Of a stretch of 64,000 bases of DNA, positions 35,301-43,659 are shown piece by piece. Location of the stretch: contig NZ_NHMK01000012.1 in assembly GCF_002198095.1 (NCBI RefSeq), positions 1 through 64,000 of the forward strand, given 5' to 3'. Below the pieces are notes generated by a model. That model saw only the letters and a program-made list of their open reading frames with translations, was not told the DNA's origin and did no database searches. Every line of letters begins with the position of its first letter. The first letter of the stretch is position 1. Both the position numbers and the translations under genes were made by a program. The DNA is from Deinococcus indicus (GTDB lineage: Bacteria; Deinococcota; Deinococci; Deinococcales; Deinococcaceae).

Positions 35301-37267
35301 CCGTCCCGGCCGGGCCGCAGTTGCCAGGGGCGGACGTTGCCGAGCAGCACGGTCTCGCGGCCGTCCCAGCCGACGCCGGTCAGGGGCGTGTCGCGGTGCC
35401 CGGTGATCAGGGCGTCCAGGCTGCGCAGCAGGGCCGCGCCGCGTTGCAGGTCCGCCGGGTAGTCCCGCGGGCGGGCGTGCAGGGGGGCGGGGCGGGTCAG
35501 GCGGGACGGGTCGAACAGGCCCAGCCCGTCGCGCAGGCTCAGCTGCGAGCCGGGGTCGGTCAGGCGGGCGAGCAGGGTCTGCTCGGTGACGGTCTTCGGG
35601 CGGAAGTCGGCCGGGAGGGTGCCGTCCGTCTCGATCAGGAGTTGCAGGCCCGCCTGCCGCTGGTCGGCCGTGCCGCGCAGCAGGGCGGCGGCGCTGGCCT
35701 GCGCCTGGGCGGGGTCGCGGGCGAGCAGGCGGATCAGGCCGCGCCTCAGGTCGGCACTCCTGCGTCTGAGCAGGGCGTGAATGGCGCCGATCTCGGCCGC
35801 GTCGGGCGTGAAGTGCGCCATGACGGTCACGGCCTCCTGCGAGACGCTGCTGTGGCGGTCCTGGAGCAGCGTGAGCAGCAGGGCGCGGGTGGGGGCGTCC
35901 AGCGGCGCGACCTTCGCGTGCTCGGCCAGGGCGCGCAGCACGGCCGCCTTGCCGTACACGCTCATGCCGCCCAGGTGCGCGGCGAGGACCGTGAAGGGCC
36001 GGTCGCCGCGCAGGGCGGGCAGGATGTCCAGGGCAGTCTCGCGCGGCGGGACGTGACCCAGCCAGGGGAACAGGACCGGGTCGTGCCGCGCCGCTTCCGG
36101 CAGGCGCAGAGCGTAGGTCTCGAACTCCTCGAAGGTGAAGAGGTCGTCGCCCGCCCAGCGGGTCACGGCGCTGCCTGCCAGCGCGGCGAGGCGCAGGTCC
36201 GGGTCGCGCAGCAGGGTCCGGCGGTCGTCGTCGGTCAGGAGGTCGGCGGCCAGCAGGAACTGCGCGGCGGCCATGCGCCGGGCGGGGTCGGCGTCCGTCA
36301 GCAGCGGGCGGGCGAGGTCGGCGGCGGGGACGGCGTCGCGCATGGCGAGCGTGAACAGCGCCAGATAGACGTCCACGCCCGCGCCGGTCGTCACGGCGGC
36401 GCGGGCGGCGGCCGGGTCGTCCAGATAGGCGAGCGCCTGCGTGAGGTGGGCGCGCACCGCCCTGAGGTCGGTCACGTCGTAGTTCAGGCCGAACCACACG
36501 CACGCGGCGCGCAGGGTCGCGGCGAAGCGCAGCAGGTCCTCTTTCAGGATCAGGCGCAGCAGGCGGGTGAAGGCGTCCGGGCTGGCCTCGTCCACCGTCT
36601 CGAGGATGACCTGACGCAGGCCCTCCTGGCGTTGCGCGGCGAGCAGCAGGCCCTCGGCGAGCGTCCAGGCGTCCCCTCTGGTGCTGCTCAGCAGCGCGCC
36701 GGGCACGTGGCGGCCCATGCGGGCCACCGGGTGCTGCGTGCCGGCCGTGTCGCGCAGGATCTGGTAGACCTCCTCGTTCCCGTCGCTGATCGCCTGTCCG
36801 AGCAGCAGGCCCAGGCCGCGCGACTCCCAGGAGTTCAGCAGGCCCGCGTGGACCGCGAACCATTCGGTGGACTGCGGGTACTCGCGGGTGGTGTGCCACG
36901 TCTGCCACAGCCACGCCCGCGCGTGCGCGGCGGCCAGCCGGTGACCGGGAGCGCGGAAGGCGCGCCGGGCGTACCCCTGCGGGTACGGGTGGCGGGTGAG
37001 CAGGGCGTCCAGCGTGCGGGCCGCCACGTCCGGGAACTGCGGGAAGAACGTGGCCGCGATGAGCTGCCGGACCTCTGGCGTGCTGGTGTGCAGCAGGTCC
37101 GTGACGGCCTGTTCGTGTCGCTCGCGGGCCTGCGGGTCGCTGCTGCCCCGGTGGAGGGCGCCGAGCGGCCCGGCCAGGTGGGTGGGCAGCGAGGCCAGCC
37201 GCGCCTCGAACGCCACCTTCCAGGGCTGCTGAGCGGCGCGCAGCAGGTCCTGCACGGCCCCGCTCAT
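32306..37267 (-). CDS. Giant DUF4132-domain protein (MolR-like), 1653 residues
   Basis: A very large cytoplasmic protein. About residues 1-900 look like irregular helical repeats rich in Ala/Leu/Arg (HEAT-like), for example LLRDPDLRLAALAGSAVTRW. The C-terminal 250 residues match DUF4132: GKAAALLKARGWVPVPEEGV, NLNVWVDTSLGYGT, DLDLVVSVAHVGGVDPE, LENDHALIDGHHARYTVHLGSG and FLPFADPDPRTAEVVSKVLLLAED. DUF4132 is also found in E. coli MolR/YehI. Its biochemical function is unknown. The start ATG overlaps the stop of the upstream beta-grasp-like gene by four bases, so the two are translated together. A DUF6155-like gene follows. Confidence 0.88.
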   Translation of the reverse strand: MSGAVQDLLRAAQQPWKVAFEARLASLPTHLAGPLGALHRGSSDPQARERHEQAVTDLLHTSTPEVRQLIAATFFPQFPDVAARTLDALLTRHPYPQGYARRAFRAPGHRLAAAHARAWLWQTWHTTREYPQSTEWFAVHAGLLNSWESRGLGLLLGQAISDGNEEVYQILRDTAGTQHPVARMGRHVPGALLSSTRGDAWTLAEGLLLAAQRQEGLRQVILETVDEASPDAFTRLLRLILKEDLLRFAATLRAACVWFGLNYDVTDLRAVRAHLTQALAYLDDPAAARAAVTTGAGVDVYLALFTLAMRDAVPAADLARPLLTDADPARRMAAAQFLLAADLLTDDDRRTLLRDPDLRLAALAGSAVTRWAGDDLFTFEEFETYALRLPEAARHDPVLFPWLGHVPPRETALDILPALRGDRPFTVLAAHLGGMSVYGKAAVLRALAEHAKVAPLDAPTRALLLTLLQDRHSSVSQEAVTVMAHFTPDAAEIGAIHALLRRRSADLRRGLIRLLARDPAQAQASAAALLRGTADQRQAGLQLLIETDGTLPADFRPKTVTEQTLLARLTDPGSQLSLRDGLGLFDPSRLTRPAPLHARPRDYPADLQRGAALLRSLDALITGHRDTPLTGVGWDGRETVLLGNVRPWQLRPGRDGQPMPLRDLWQAWWHARPDAQDGDLTRLRWTLTHFVARTDTTDSELQTELDGADAASSGTSPIEISPVETSGAAGLEGEVLDLLGLDLEGLQDLLEDAGEHELAGPAVSAAGVRQELRRRTLHRTLGPLVALRLEHPDLARVIVDALHDEHATPTDTEMALDAWETALSYLPADVEVQVDPQYTWRREDPRDLLQPLAPRGDWATWTDGHVRRLWNVTLHLGQAFPKLPRRRPDTALLLRAYACGWANRDDLLDQLIGERPQAGGYSSGGNFRDLGASTRRTVRPDLPTHPDWLAAVNDVRERVLEVEGARGDLETPATRAALALQGVHGAAVPLRLLAALGKNPLKRGYQGRNESRDVTFSHLIRVSFPLPGDTPAGFRAQARALNLPDARLLDLAMFAPQWAPLVSGALGWRGLQDGVYWLHAHTRDSNWSVPQDVRDAWEAEITERTPLSPADLTEGAVDVAWFRRTYGTLGAQRFAALLDAAKYASSSGGHKRAETFARAVLGEIDAADLLARIQDRRAQDAVRALGLLPLPRAKGAAARTLTDRYRVISDFRRGARQFGAQRQASERRAADIGLHNLARTAGYADPQRLVWAMEARSAPDWTRTVTAEGVTLGIALTDAGEASLTVRRGEKVLKTLPPALRKVPDVIALRESVTELNATRLRMRAALEDAMVRGDHLRPQELTELAAHPVIAPMLRSLVWILNEDRAGWWQGDTLDTPGGAQQIGERALRLAHPHDLFTLGQWPAFQAQVMDRRITQPFRQVFREYYPPTPAEADARRSTRFDGHHVQPGKAAALLKARGWVPVPEEGVRRTWHAENLNVWVDTSLGYGTPNEVEGTPLNAAIFLPHGAAEPLTLSQVPPRVFSETMRDLDLVVSVAHVGGVDPEATQSTTAMRSALLRETLRLLNLGNVRLENDHALIDGHHARYTVHLGSGAVHRQPGGFLCIVPVHNAHQGRVFLPFADPDPRTAEVVSKVLLLAEDRRIQDPTILEQLR

Positions 37268-37668
37268 CCGCCCGCCAGCGCGGTCAGGCGCACGATCAGC
37301 AGGGTGCTGTCGGGGCGGACGGGAACGGGCGCGTCGAGGTCCGTGACCTGCCGCTCGTCGAGGAACACGTAGTACAGGCCGTCCCCGAAGGCGGTCAGGG
37401 CGGTGCGGGTGGCCGCGTGCAGGTCCACGTCCCCGCCGCGTTCCTGCGGGGCGACGCTGACACGGCCGGTCTGGGCGGCGTCCTGCAACTCGCGTTCGGT
37501 GAGGACCCGCAGCACGCCGACGCGGTCCTGGCGTTCCCGGTACGCGGTGACCTCGTGCGCGACGAGGTGGGTGAGCAGGCCGCGCAGGGTGTGCGGCCCG
37601 TCGGGGAGGTCGATGGGGCGGCGTTCGAAGGGAGTGCGGCGGCCGATCAGTTTCGTTTCGACGATCAT
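37264..37668 (-). CDS. Small beta-grasp (ubiquitin/ThiS-like) protein ending in Gly-Gly
   Basis: A 134-residue protein not assigned to a named family. It begins with a likely strand pair (IVETKLIGRRTPFERRPIDLP), then a helix (HTLRGLLTHLVAHEVTAYRER). A charged insert of about 40 residues follows, then strands GLYYVFLDERQV and DSTLLIVRLTALAGG. That is the order of a beta-grasp fold, and the chain ends exactly in Gly-Gly as in ubiquitin, MoaD and ThiS. It might be adenylated or conjugated, or be a sulfur carrier, but no E1-like gene is in the window. It is the first gene of the operon and is coupled to DUF4132. The fold call is inference. Confidence 0.6.
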   Translation of the reverse strand: MIVETKLIGRRTPFERRPIDLPDGPHTLRGLLTHLVAHEVTAYRERQDRVGVLRVLTERELQDAAQTGRVSVAPQERGGDVDLHAATRTALTAFGDGLYYVFLDERQVTDLDAPVPVRPDSTLLIVRLTALAGG

Positions 37669-37701
37669 GGGGAACCTCGGGGGTGGAATGGGGCGCTGTT
37701 C

Positions 37702-37743
37702 ACGTTTCAGCCTAACCGAAACGTCACGCTATGTAAATAGCGT
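37702..37743. promoter_or_regulatory. Two adjacent palindromes upstream of the beta-grasp/DUF4132 operon
   Basis: ACGTTTC-N9-GAAACGT (37702-37724) and ACGCTAT-N4-ATAGCGT (37726-37743), each with perfect 7-bp arms, stand one base apart. They lie 34-75 bases upstream of the start, in the only AT-rich stretch there, so they probably overlap the promoter. The binding regulator is unknown. The same spacer leads to the divergent GGDEF gene. Confidence 0.5.
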
Positions 37744-37919
37744 AATATGAAGACCGATTCGGTGCCCTCCCCACACCGACCGCCACCAGCAGGGCCCACC
37801 CACACGCGGCCATCACGCGCCCCCGGCCACCTCTCCCCCACCCACCACCCACCCACGAGGCCCCCACCACGGCCCGCCCGCAGGCTCCCCGGCACCCGAA
37901 CAGACCGTGACAGCCGTGT

Positions 37920-39026
37920 ATGGCCGCAGGCGGCATCATGAACCCCATGGAGGGAACGGCAGACGACACCCGGCGCATCTACTACCTGTGGGCCTGCGCC
38001 GCCGGCCTGCTCACCACCGCCGCGCTGACCCTGCAGGCCGCCACCAGCCGCGACCCGGAACACCTGTACTTCCTGATCACCCAGCCCCTCATCGCGCTGT
38101 TCTGCGCCTGGTCCCTGCTGGCGGTCCTGCGCAACGCCGGGCACGTCATCCGGCTCGAACGGCTCGCCCTGCTCGTCGTCACCTTCGCCACCACCAGCCG
38201 CCTGCCCTTCGACCTGATCCTCCTCGGACAGCCAGCCCCCGGCGCGGAAGCGCAGATGATCATCGGCCTGCTGATGTCCGCCGTGCTGGGCTTCCTGACC
38301 CTCGGGCTGCGCAGCGCCACCACCTTCGTCGCCGTCCTGTACGCCCTGCACGCCACCCTGATCATCCAGCACGAACTGCGCAGCGGCGGCCCCTGGCTGA
38401 GCGCCCTCGGCACACAACTCGCGCTCGGCACCCTGCTGACCCTGCTCGCCGCGCTGTTCCACTTCCGCCTCGGGTACATGCAGGCCAGCCAGGACCGCGA
38501 CGCCCTGCACACCCTCGCCGTCACCGACCCACTGACCGGACTGCTCAACCGCCGCGGCGGCGAACGCGCCCTGAACGCCCTGACCGCCGAACAGCGCCCC
38601 TACCTGCTGGCCGTCGCCGACGTGGACGACTTCAAACGCCTGAACGACGGGCACGGACACGCCGCCGGCGACCAGGTGCTGCGCCTCCTCGCCGGCGGCC
38701 TCCAGCGGGCCGACACCGCCGTCCGCTGGGGCGGCGAAGAATTCCTGATCATCACCGAACAGACCGGCCCGCCCGCCGAGACCGAACTGCGCGACCTGAT
38801 CCGCCACACCCACGACCGCCTCCACACCCACGGACACCCGGCCCTCACCCGACCCGTCACCCTCAGCGTCGGCGCCGTCCACGTTACCCCCGGACAGCCC
38901 TGGCAGGACGCCCTCGCCCGCGCCGACCGCGCCCTGTACGCCGCCAAGGCCGCCGGCAAGAACCGGATCCTGATGGACCCCCACCCGGCCCCCACACCCA
39001 GCTCCCCTCACGTGACGCACACCTGA
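37920..39026 (+). CDS. Membrane-bound GGDEF diguanylate cyclase
   Basis: About 368 residues with six membrane helices in the first half (YYLWACAAGLLTTAALTLQ; LLTLLAALFHFRLGY), then a GGDEF domain: DPLTGLLNRRGGERAL, VADVDDFKRLNDGHGH and the active motif WGGEEFLIIT. There is no clear RxxD inhibition site. It should make cyclic di-GMP in response to an unknown signal. The start is uncertain: ATG at 37920, 37938 (MNPMEG) and 37947 are all in frame and none has a strong ribosome site. Confidence 0.9.
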   Translation: MAAGGIMNPMEGTADDTRRIYYLWACAAGLLTTAALTLQAATSRDPEHLYFLITQPLIALFCAWSLLAVLRNAGHVIRLERLALLVVTFATTSRLPFDLILLGQPAPGAEAQMIIGLLMSAVLGFLTLGLRSATTFVAVLYALHATLIIQHELRSGGPWLSALGTQLALGTLLTLLAALFHFRLGYMQASQDRDALHTLAVTDPLTGLLNRRGGERALNALTAEQRPYLLAVADVDDFKRLNDGHGHAAGDQVLRLLAGGLQRADTAVRWGGEEFLIITEQTGPPAETELRDLIRHTHDRLHTHGHPALTRPVTLSVGAVHVTPGQPWQDALARADRALYAAKAAGKNRILMDPHPAPTPSSPHVTHT

Positions 39027-39050
39027 ACAACCGCCCGCACACTGCCACGC

Positions 39051-40622
39051 ATGCGCCCCCTCCTGCCGGCCGCCCTGATCCTCAGCGCCCTCCTGACCGC
39101 CTGCCCGCAAGCCACGCCACCCGGCGCGAACCTGCCGCTCGTCACCACCCTCGACTTCAAGGCCTTCGACGCGCAGCAGGGCACCCTCAAACTCCGGCCC
39201 GGCCGCAGCGGCGTCCTGTCCCTGGACGCCGAACCCGAATACGTCGCCGTCAGCGCCGACAGCCGCCGCGCGTACGTCACCCTGCAGGAAAGCAACGCCG
39301 TCGCCACCATCGACCTGAGCACCGCCACCGTCACTGCCGTCCGCAGCCTCGGCCTGAAAGACCACCGCGCCGCCGGAAACACCCTGGACGCCAGCGACCG
39401 CGACGGCCGCATCAACCTGCAGTCCTGGCCGGTCCTCGGGGCGTTCATGCCCGACGCCGCCGCCACCTTCACCGCGCAGGGCCGCACGTACCTCATCACC
39501 GCCAACGAGGGTGACAGCCGCGACTACGGCGCCGCCTACCAGGACGAGGCGCGCGTGAAAGCCCTCAAACTCGACCCCACCGCCTTCCCGGACGCCGCCG
39601 CCCTCCAGGCGGACAGCGCCCTCGGCCGCCTGACCGTCAGCACCGCCGACGCCGACACCGACGGAGACGGGGACACCGACCGGCTCGTCGCGTTCGGCGC
39701 GCGCAGCGTCAGCATCTGGGACGCCGACCTGAACCTCGTCGCCGACACCGGCGACCTCATCGAACGCCAGATGGCCACCCTGCGCCCCACCACCTTCAAC
39801 AGCGAGGGCACCACCAGCACCTTCGACACCCGCAGCGACAACAAAGGCCCGGAACCCGAGGGCGTCACCACCGGCGTCGTCGCCGGCCGCACCCTCGCTT
39901 TCGTCGGCCTCGAACGCATGGGCGGCGTCATGGTCCTCGACGTGACCACACCAGCAACCCCCACCTTCGTCGACTACGCCCACCTGAACACGCCCGCCGC
40001 CCGTCCCGACAGTGGCAACGCCGGCGACCTCGCCCCCGAAGGCGTGCTGTTCATCCCCGCCGCCGACAGCCCCGCCGGCAAACCCCTCGTCGTCGTCAGC
40101 CACGAGGTCAGCGGCAGCGTCACCCTGTACGCCGCCGAGGACAGCGGCCGCCTCACCCTCACCGGCCGCTACCAGGCGACCCCCTTCGCGTACGACAAGG
40201 GCGTCGCCGAGATCAGCGCCTACGACCCCGCCAGCCGGCGCCTGTTCGTCGTGAACGGCCAGACCGGCGGCCTCGACATCCTCGACCTCTCCCAGCCCAC
40301 CCAGCCCACCCTGAGCGGCCGCGTGGACCTGAGCGCGTACGGACGCGCCGCAAACTCCGTCACCGCGCGCGGCGGCGTGATCGCCGTGGCCGTCGAAGCG
40401 ACCGTCAAAACCGACCCCGGCCGGGTCGTATTCCTGAACGCCGACGGCACCCTGCGCGCCCCGCCCGTGACCGTCGGAGCGCTCCCGGACATGCTGACCT
40501 TCACACCCGACGGGCAGTTCGTCGTGGTCGCCAACGAAGGCGAACCCAGCGCCGACTACAGCACCGACCCGGCCGGCAGCGTCAGCATCATCTCCGTGAA
40601 CAAAGCGCTCGCCGCGAAGTGA
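39051..40622 (+). CDS. Choice-of-anchor I family lipoprotein (beta-propeller-like)
   Basis: A 523-residue exported protein with a lipoprotein signal (LLPAALILSALLTAC, C17). The body matches the choice-of-anchor I/alkaline phosphatase-like family: EPEYVAVSADSRRAYVTLQESNAVATIDL, ITANEGDSRDY, GPEPEGVTTGVVAGRTLAFVGLERMGGVMVLDV and FVVVANEGEPSADYSTDP. Repeated beta-blades suggest a propeller; some relatives are found with phosphate-scavenging enzymes. A calcium-binding-like loop DADTDGDGDTDR lies near residue 203. No reaction can be assigned. It follows the GGDEF gene by 24 bases. Confidence 0.85.
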   Translation: MRPLLPAALILSALLTACPQATPPGANLPLVTTLDFKAFDAQQGTLKLRPGRSGVLSLDAEPEYVAVSADSRRAYVTLQESNAVATIDLSTATVTAVRSLGLKDHRAAGNTLDASDRDGRINLQSWPVLGAFMPDAAATFTAQGRTYLITANEGDSRDYGAAYQDEARVKALKLDPTAFPDAAALQADSALGRLTVSTADADTDGDGDTDRLVAFGARSVSIWDADLNLVADTGDLIERQMATLRPTTFNSEGTTSTFDTRSDNKGPEPEGVTTGVVAGRTLAFVGLERMGGVMVLDVTTPATPTFVDYAHLNTPAARPDSGNAGDLAPEGVLFIPAADSPAGKPLVVVSHEVSGSVTLYAAEDSGRLTLTGRYQATPFAYDKGVAEISAYDPASRRLFVVNGQTGGLDILDLSQPTQPTLSGRVDLSAYGRAANSVTARGGVIAVAVEATVKTDPGRVVFLNADGTLRAPPVTVGALPDMLTFTPDGQFVVVANEGEPSADYSTDPAGSVSIISVNKALAAK

Positions 40623-40787
40623 GCAGCACCCGCCACTCCAGCGCTGCGCCATCACCACGAAAGCTCCGGGAAAGCCCCTGCCCTTAGGGAGAGTGCCGAG
40701 TCGTTGGCTGTAGTTCGACTCTGTTGGCGCATGCAGGTGACCGGCTCCGTCAGGCGGTTGTGAGAGTCGGTTGTGTCTGCTAGAGGT

Positions 40788-41840
40788 ATGGCGCCGCGTT
40801 CCCCCTCGCCGTCCGGCATGGACCGGCACCTGGTGAAGGTCCGGGTGCTGGTCATGTTCTTCGGTGCTGGGCTGGGTCTGGCAGTCCTGGCACTGCTGCT
40901 GCCTGGCGGACCGGGAGCCGCGCCAGCACTCGGCAAAGCGCTGATGGTCGGCAACGGGCTGTGCAGTCTGAGCGCACTGGCGCTGCTGATCCGGGCGCGA
41001 CGCCAGAAGCCGCTGAACCGCTTCGACCTGCCGCTGCTGCTGCTCGCGCAGACCGCCACCCTGGGCGGCGTGCTGGGAGAAACGTTCCTGTTCGGCACTC
41101 AGTACTCCTTCATGACCCAGCTGTGGGTGACAGTCTTCGCAGCCGGATTCCTGCCCCGCCGGCTGGTCTGGGCGCAACAGGGACTGGGGCTGATCAGTAT
41201 CACGCTGATGGTCTGGATGCGGGCCCAGTACGGCGCGACGCCCCCGCGACTGTGGGTGGTGGACGCACTGGTCACAGCGCTGCCCGTCGTGCTGACCGGA
41301 GTGGCGGTGGCGTACTTCCGGGGAGAAGCCGAGCGGGAAGCGCTGGCACTGGAAGCGGCTGTGCGGACCGATCCACTCACCGGGCTGGGCAACCGCCGCG
41401 CACTGTTCGAGAGCTTCGGGACCAGTCCGTTCAGTCCATCAGGGCGGACCGGACTGGTCATGCTGGACATCGACCACTTCAAGGGCGTGAATGACCGGTA
41501 TGGTCACGCTGAGGGGGACCGCGTCATCCGGGTACTGGCGGATGTCATGCGGGAGCACGCGGCGCCCCAGGACCTGCTGACCCGGCACGGCGGGGAGGAG
41601 TTCGTGTGGGTGACGGCCGTCAGTGATGAGGAAGCGCTGCTGGCACGGGTCGATGCGTTGCGAGTGTCGTTCGCTCAGCGGGCAGAGGCCCTGGGCGTGA
41701 CTGTCAGTGCCGGTATCGCCGTGACCCGCCAACCGATGGATGATCCAGCGTCCAGCCTGCTGGCATTACTGCGCCAGGCGGACGCGGCGCTGTACCAGGC
41801 GAAGGCTGGGGGGCGTAATCAGGCGCGGCTGGCACCGTGA
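40788..41840 (+). CDS. Membrane-bound GGDEF diguanylate cyclase
   Basis: About 350 residues with six hydrophobic segments (VLVMFFGAGLGLAVLALLLP; SFMTQLWVTVFAAGFL), then a GGDEF domain: DPLTGLGNRRALFESF, VMLDIDHFKGVNDRYGH and the active motif HGGEEFVWVT. No RxxD inhibitory site is seen. The start could be 40788 (next to AGAGGT) or 40818 (MDRHLVKVR). It is the third intact GGDEF gene between 27000 and 42000, none of them paired with an EAL or HD-GYP gene here. Confidence 0.9.
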   Translation: MAPRSPSPSGMDRHLVKVRVLVMFFGAGLGLAVLALLLPGGPGAAPALGKALMVGNGLCSLSALALLIRARRQKPLNRFDLPLLLLAQTATLGGVLGETFLFGTQYSFMTQLWVTVFAAGFLPRRLVWAQQGLGLISITLMVWMRAQYGATPPRLWVVDALVTALPVVLTGVAVAYFRGEAEREALALEAAVRTDPLTGLGNRRALFESFGTSPFSPSGRTGLVMLDIDHFKGVNDRYGHAEGDRVIRVLADVMREHAAPQDLLTRHGGEEFVWVTAVSDEEALLARVDALRVSFAQRAEALGVTVSAGIAVTRQPMDDPASSLLALLRQADAALYQAKAGGRNQARLAP

Positions 41841-42031
41841 AGTGCGTCCGGATGGACGCCACGCTGAGCGGACTTCGGTCGGTTTCTCGCTTCACCCGGA
41901 GCGGGGACCGCAGTGCCGCACTCCCCGCTGGAAGCCTGGGCAGGGTCGGTCGCGTCCATCAGGAATTATTCAAGGAACCTGGATGTCTGGTCAGCTTCCA
42001 GCGTGGATACTTCTGCGCAGGAGGAGAGTCG

Positions 42032-42238
42032 ATGACCGTACAACTTCGGCGAGAAGCGGGGGACGCGTCCACCGCGCAGGTGATGGCCAGCCAGGACGGG
42101 CGCTTTCAGGTAGGACAGACCGTGCGGCTGCTGGTGAAAACGCATGGCGGTCGGACGACGCTGGAGGTCGATGGACACCCGGCGTCCGTGCAAGGTGAAG
42201 GTGAGGGCCTGGACCTGAGGATCGAACTGGCGAAGTAG
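42032..42238 (+). CDS. Small hypothetical protein (68 residues)
   Basis: Starts MTVQLRREAGDASTAQVMAS with an excellent ribosome site (CAGGAGGAGAG). The composition suggests a small beta-barrel-like domain (FQVGQTVRLLVKTHGGRTTLEVDGHPASV). No family is recognised and there is no signal or membrane segment. A strong terminator follows 30 bases after the stop, so it is a real, separate gene end. Confidence 0.7.
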   Translation: MTVQLRREAGDASTAQVMASQDGRFQVGQTVRLLVKTHGGRTTLEVDGHPASVQGEGEGLDLRIELAK

Positions 42239-42268
42239 CGGGGAGAAGCGCAGGAATTTAATGCTGTG

Positions 42269-42299
42269 GGAACGCCCCGCTCAGTGAGCGGGGCGTTCC
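42269..42299 (+). terminator. Terminator after the small hypothetical gene
   Basis: GGAACGCCCCGCTCA, one G, then its exact complement: 15-bp arms. It lies 30 bases after the stop at 42238. It lacks a T-tract, but the stem is very stable. Confidence 0.7.
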
Positions 42300-42329
42300 G
42301 GCGGTTCTGCTGCGTGCCGACGTGAGCGT

Positions 42330-42474
42330 GTTACGGACTGCGGTTGAATGGGCTGGGTCCAGGCGAAGCGGCGTAGGGCGCTGTTCCGCGGAGTGGGAGT
42401 GAAAGGCCTCTTCAGGCGTGGGGCTGGCGATGGTCGGGGTCGGCAGTGGAATGGACGGGGGTTCCCGTGATCCG
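42330..42474 (+). repeat. Dispersed repeat copy 5 (degenerate)
   Basis: Begins GTTACGGACTGCGGTTGAATGG, keeps a CGCGGAGTGGGAGT block similar to copy 7, and ends near GTTCCCGTGATCC. Much of the core has diverged, so the boundary on the right is approximate. Confidence 0.5.
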
Positions 42475-42543
42475 CTTTCCAGCTGTTGTGTCCGGGAATG
42501 GCTGCCGGATTCACCTTTTCTGCGAGGCGGCGTGGAATGTGTT

Positions 42544-42585
42544 GACTCCGGTGCAATGGCGCTTACGCACCATTGCACCGGAGTC
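42544..42585 (-). terminator. Long hairpin at the 3' end of the membrane protein gene
   Basis: GACTCCGGTGCAATGG and its exact complement form 16-bp arms around a 10-base loop, ten bases past the stop of the minus-strand gene. It probably terminates that transcript. Confidence 0.65.
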
Positions 42586-42595
42586 GGGTTTGGAA

Positions 42596-43528
42596 TCAGC
42601 GGCGCGCGGCGGTCGTCACGGTGCGGGTGGTGGCGGCGCTGCGGGCACCGAACACGCTGGCGGCTATGGTCAGGCCGGCGGCGAGCAGCCAGGCCCAGCC
42701 GGTCGTGCTGGCAGCGGTGCGGGCGGTGCGTTCGGTCGCTTCAGCCACCTGCTGCGCCTGCTTCTCCAGGCGGTCCACTTCGGTCGTCACGACCGTGCGG
42801 ACTTCCTCGGCCTGCGCGGTGCTCAGGCCCTGACGTTCCAGGCGGGTCACGAACTGCTCACCGGTCAGCGCGTTGCGGATGGCCGTGACGCGCGCCCCGG
42901 CGAAGTCGGTGACGCTGCTCAGGTCCTGCTGGCCCAGGTCGTACTGCGCGCGGCGGAAGATGCCGGTCACGACGTTGCTCGTCGCCTGCACCTGCTGCTC
43001 GTTCAGCTCCTCGCTGTTTCCGGCGATCAGGTCGACGATGTCGTCCTCGTTGATGCCACTGACGAAGTCCTGCACACCACCGTTCTGGGCGGTGGCCGTT
43101 CCGGCGGCGGCCGTGGCGGCCGTGCCGGCACCGAGGACGTTCCCGGCGGCGGTGGTGGCCGTGCCGAGCAGGCGGCTGGCGCTGTTGAAGGCGAAGAGGG
43201 TGCTGAGCAGGATGATCATGCCGGCCGTGACCAGACCGGTCAGGGTGGCGTCGTCGTGCGTCATGGCGGCGATGCCGTCGTCGTTGCGGGTGGCGGGCGC
43301 GGCGGCGCGCACGGCGGTCAGGCCAGCGACGTAAGCGCCGATCAGGGCAGCGATGCCGGACCAGATGGCGGCGGCGATACCCACTCCGGAGAGGGTGAGG
43401 CCGGTCAGGGCGGTGATGACGGTGCCCAGCGCGATGATGGTGAAGGTCGTGACGAGGCCCATGACCATGCCGGCGAAGACGCCTCTCCAGGAGAGGCGGT
43501 GGGACAGACGATCTGCGTTCAATGTCAT
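42596..43528 (-). CDS. Membrane protein of unknown function
   Basis: A 310-residue protein. Two helices lie near the N terminus ([46 protein letters not shown]), a third at about residues 95-112 ([19 protein letters not shown]), and the last at about 272-290 ([20 protein letters not shown]). Between them is a soluble helical part (about 150-265) with likely coiled-coil character ([34 protein letters not shown]). I do not recognise the family. No neighbour suggests a role. Confidence 0.75.
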   Translation of the reverse strand: MTLNADRLSHRLSWRGVFAGMVMGLVTTFTIIALGTVITALTGLTLSGVGIAAAIWSGIAALIGAYVAGLTAVRAAAPATRNDDGIAAMTHDDATLTGLVTAGMIILLSTLFAFNSASRLLGTATTAAGNVLGAGTAATAAAGTATAQNGGVQDFVSGINEDDIVDLIAGNSEELNEQQVQATSNVVTGIFRRAQYDLGQQDLSSVTDFAGARVTAIRNALTGEQFVTRLERQGLSTAQAEEVRTVVTTEVDRLEKQAQQVAEATERTARTAASTTGWAWLLAAGLTIAASVFGARSAATTRTVTTAARR

Positions 43529-43659
43529 GAGAGTGATACTAGGTGGCGGTGAGAGGCACGTTCTCGTTCCACAAGTCTGATGGAAGGGCAGGTGAAGTTT
43601 CTTCCATGGTCTCTCTCATGCACGGGGCACAGCCGCGCTGGTCAGGCGCGGCTGTGCCG

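Larger units (their letters stand above)
42239..42595. other. Intergenic region with two hairpins and a degenerate repeat
   Basis: This 357-base spacer between converging genes contains the terminator at 42269, a decayed dispersed repeat (42330-42474) and the long hairpin at 42544. No coding frame is convincing. Confidence 0.6.

Noticed and set aside
31781..37372. A plus-strand open frame of 1863 codons opposite the DUF4132 gene
   Set aside because: It is the GC-rich antisense shadow: composition is Arg/Gly/Val/Gln-rich with no domain, while the minus strand has clear DUF4132 motifs and ribosome-site/overlap logic.
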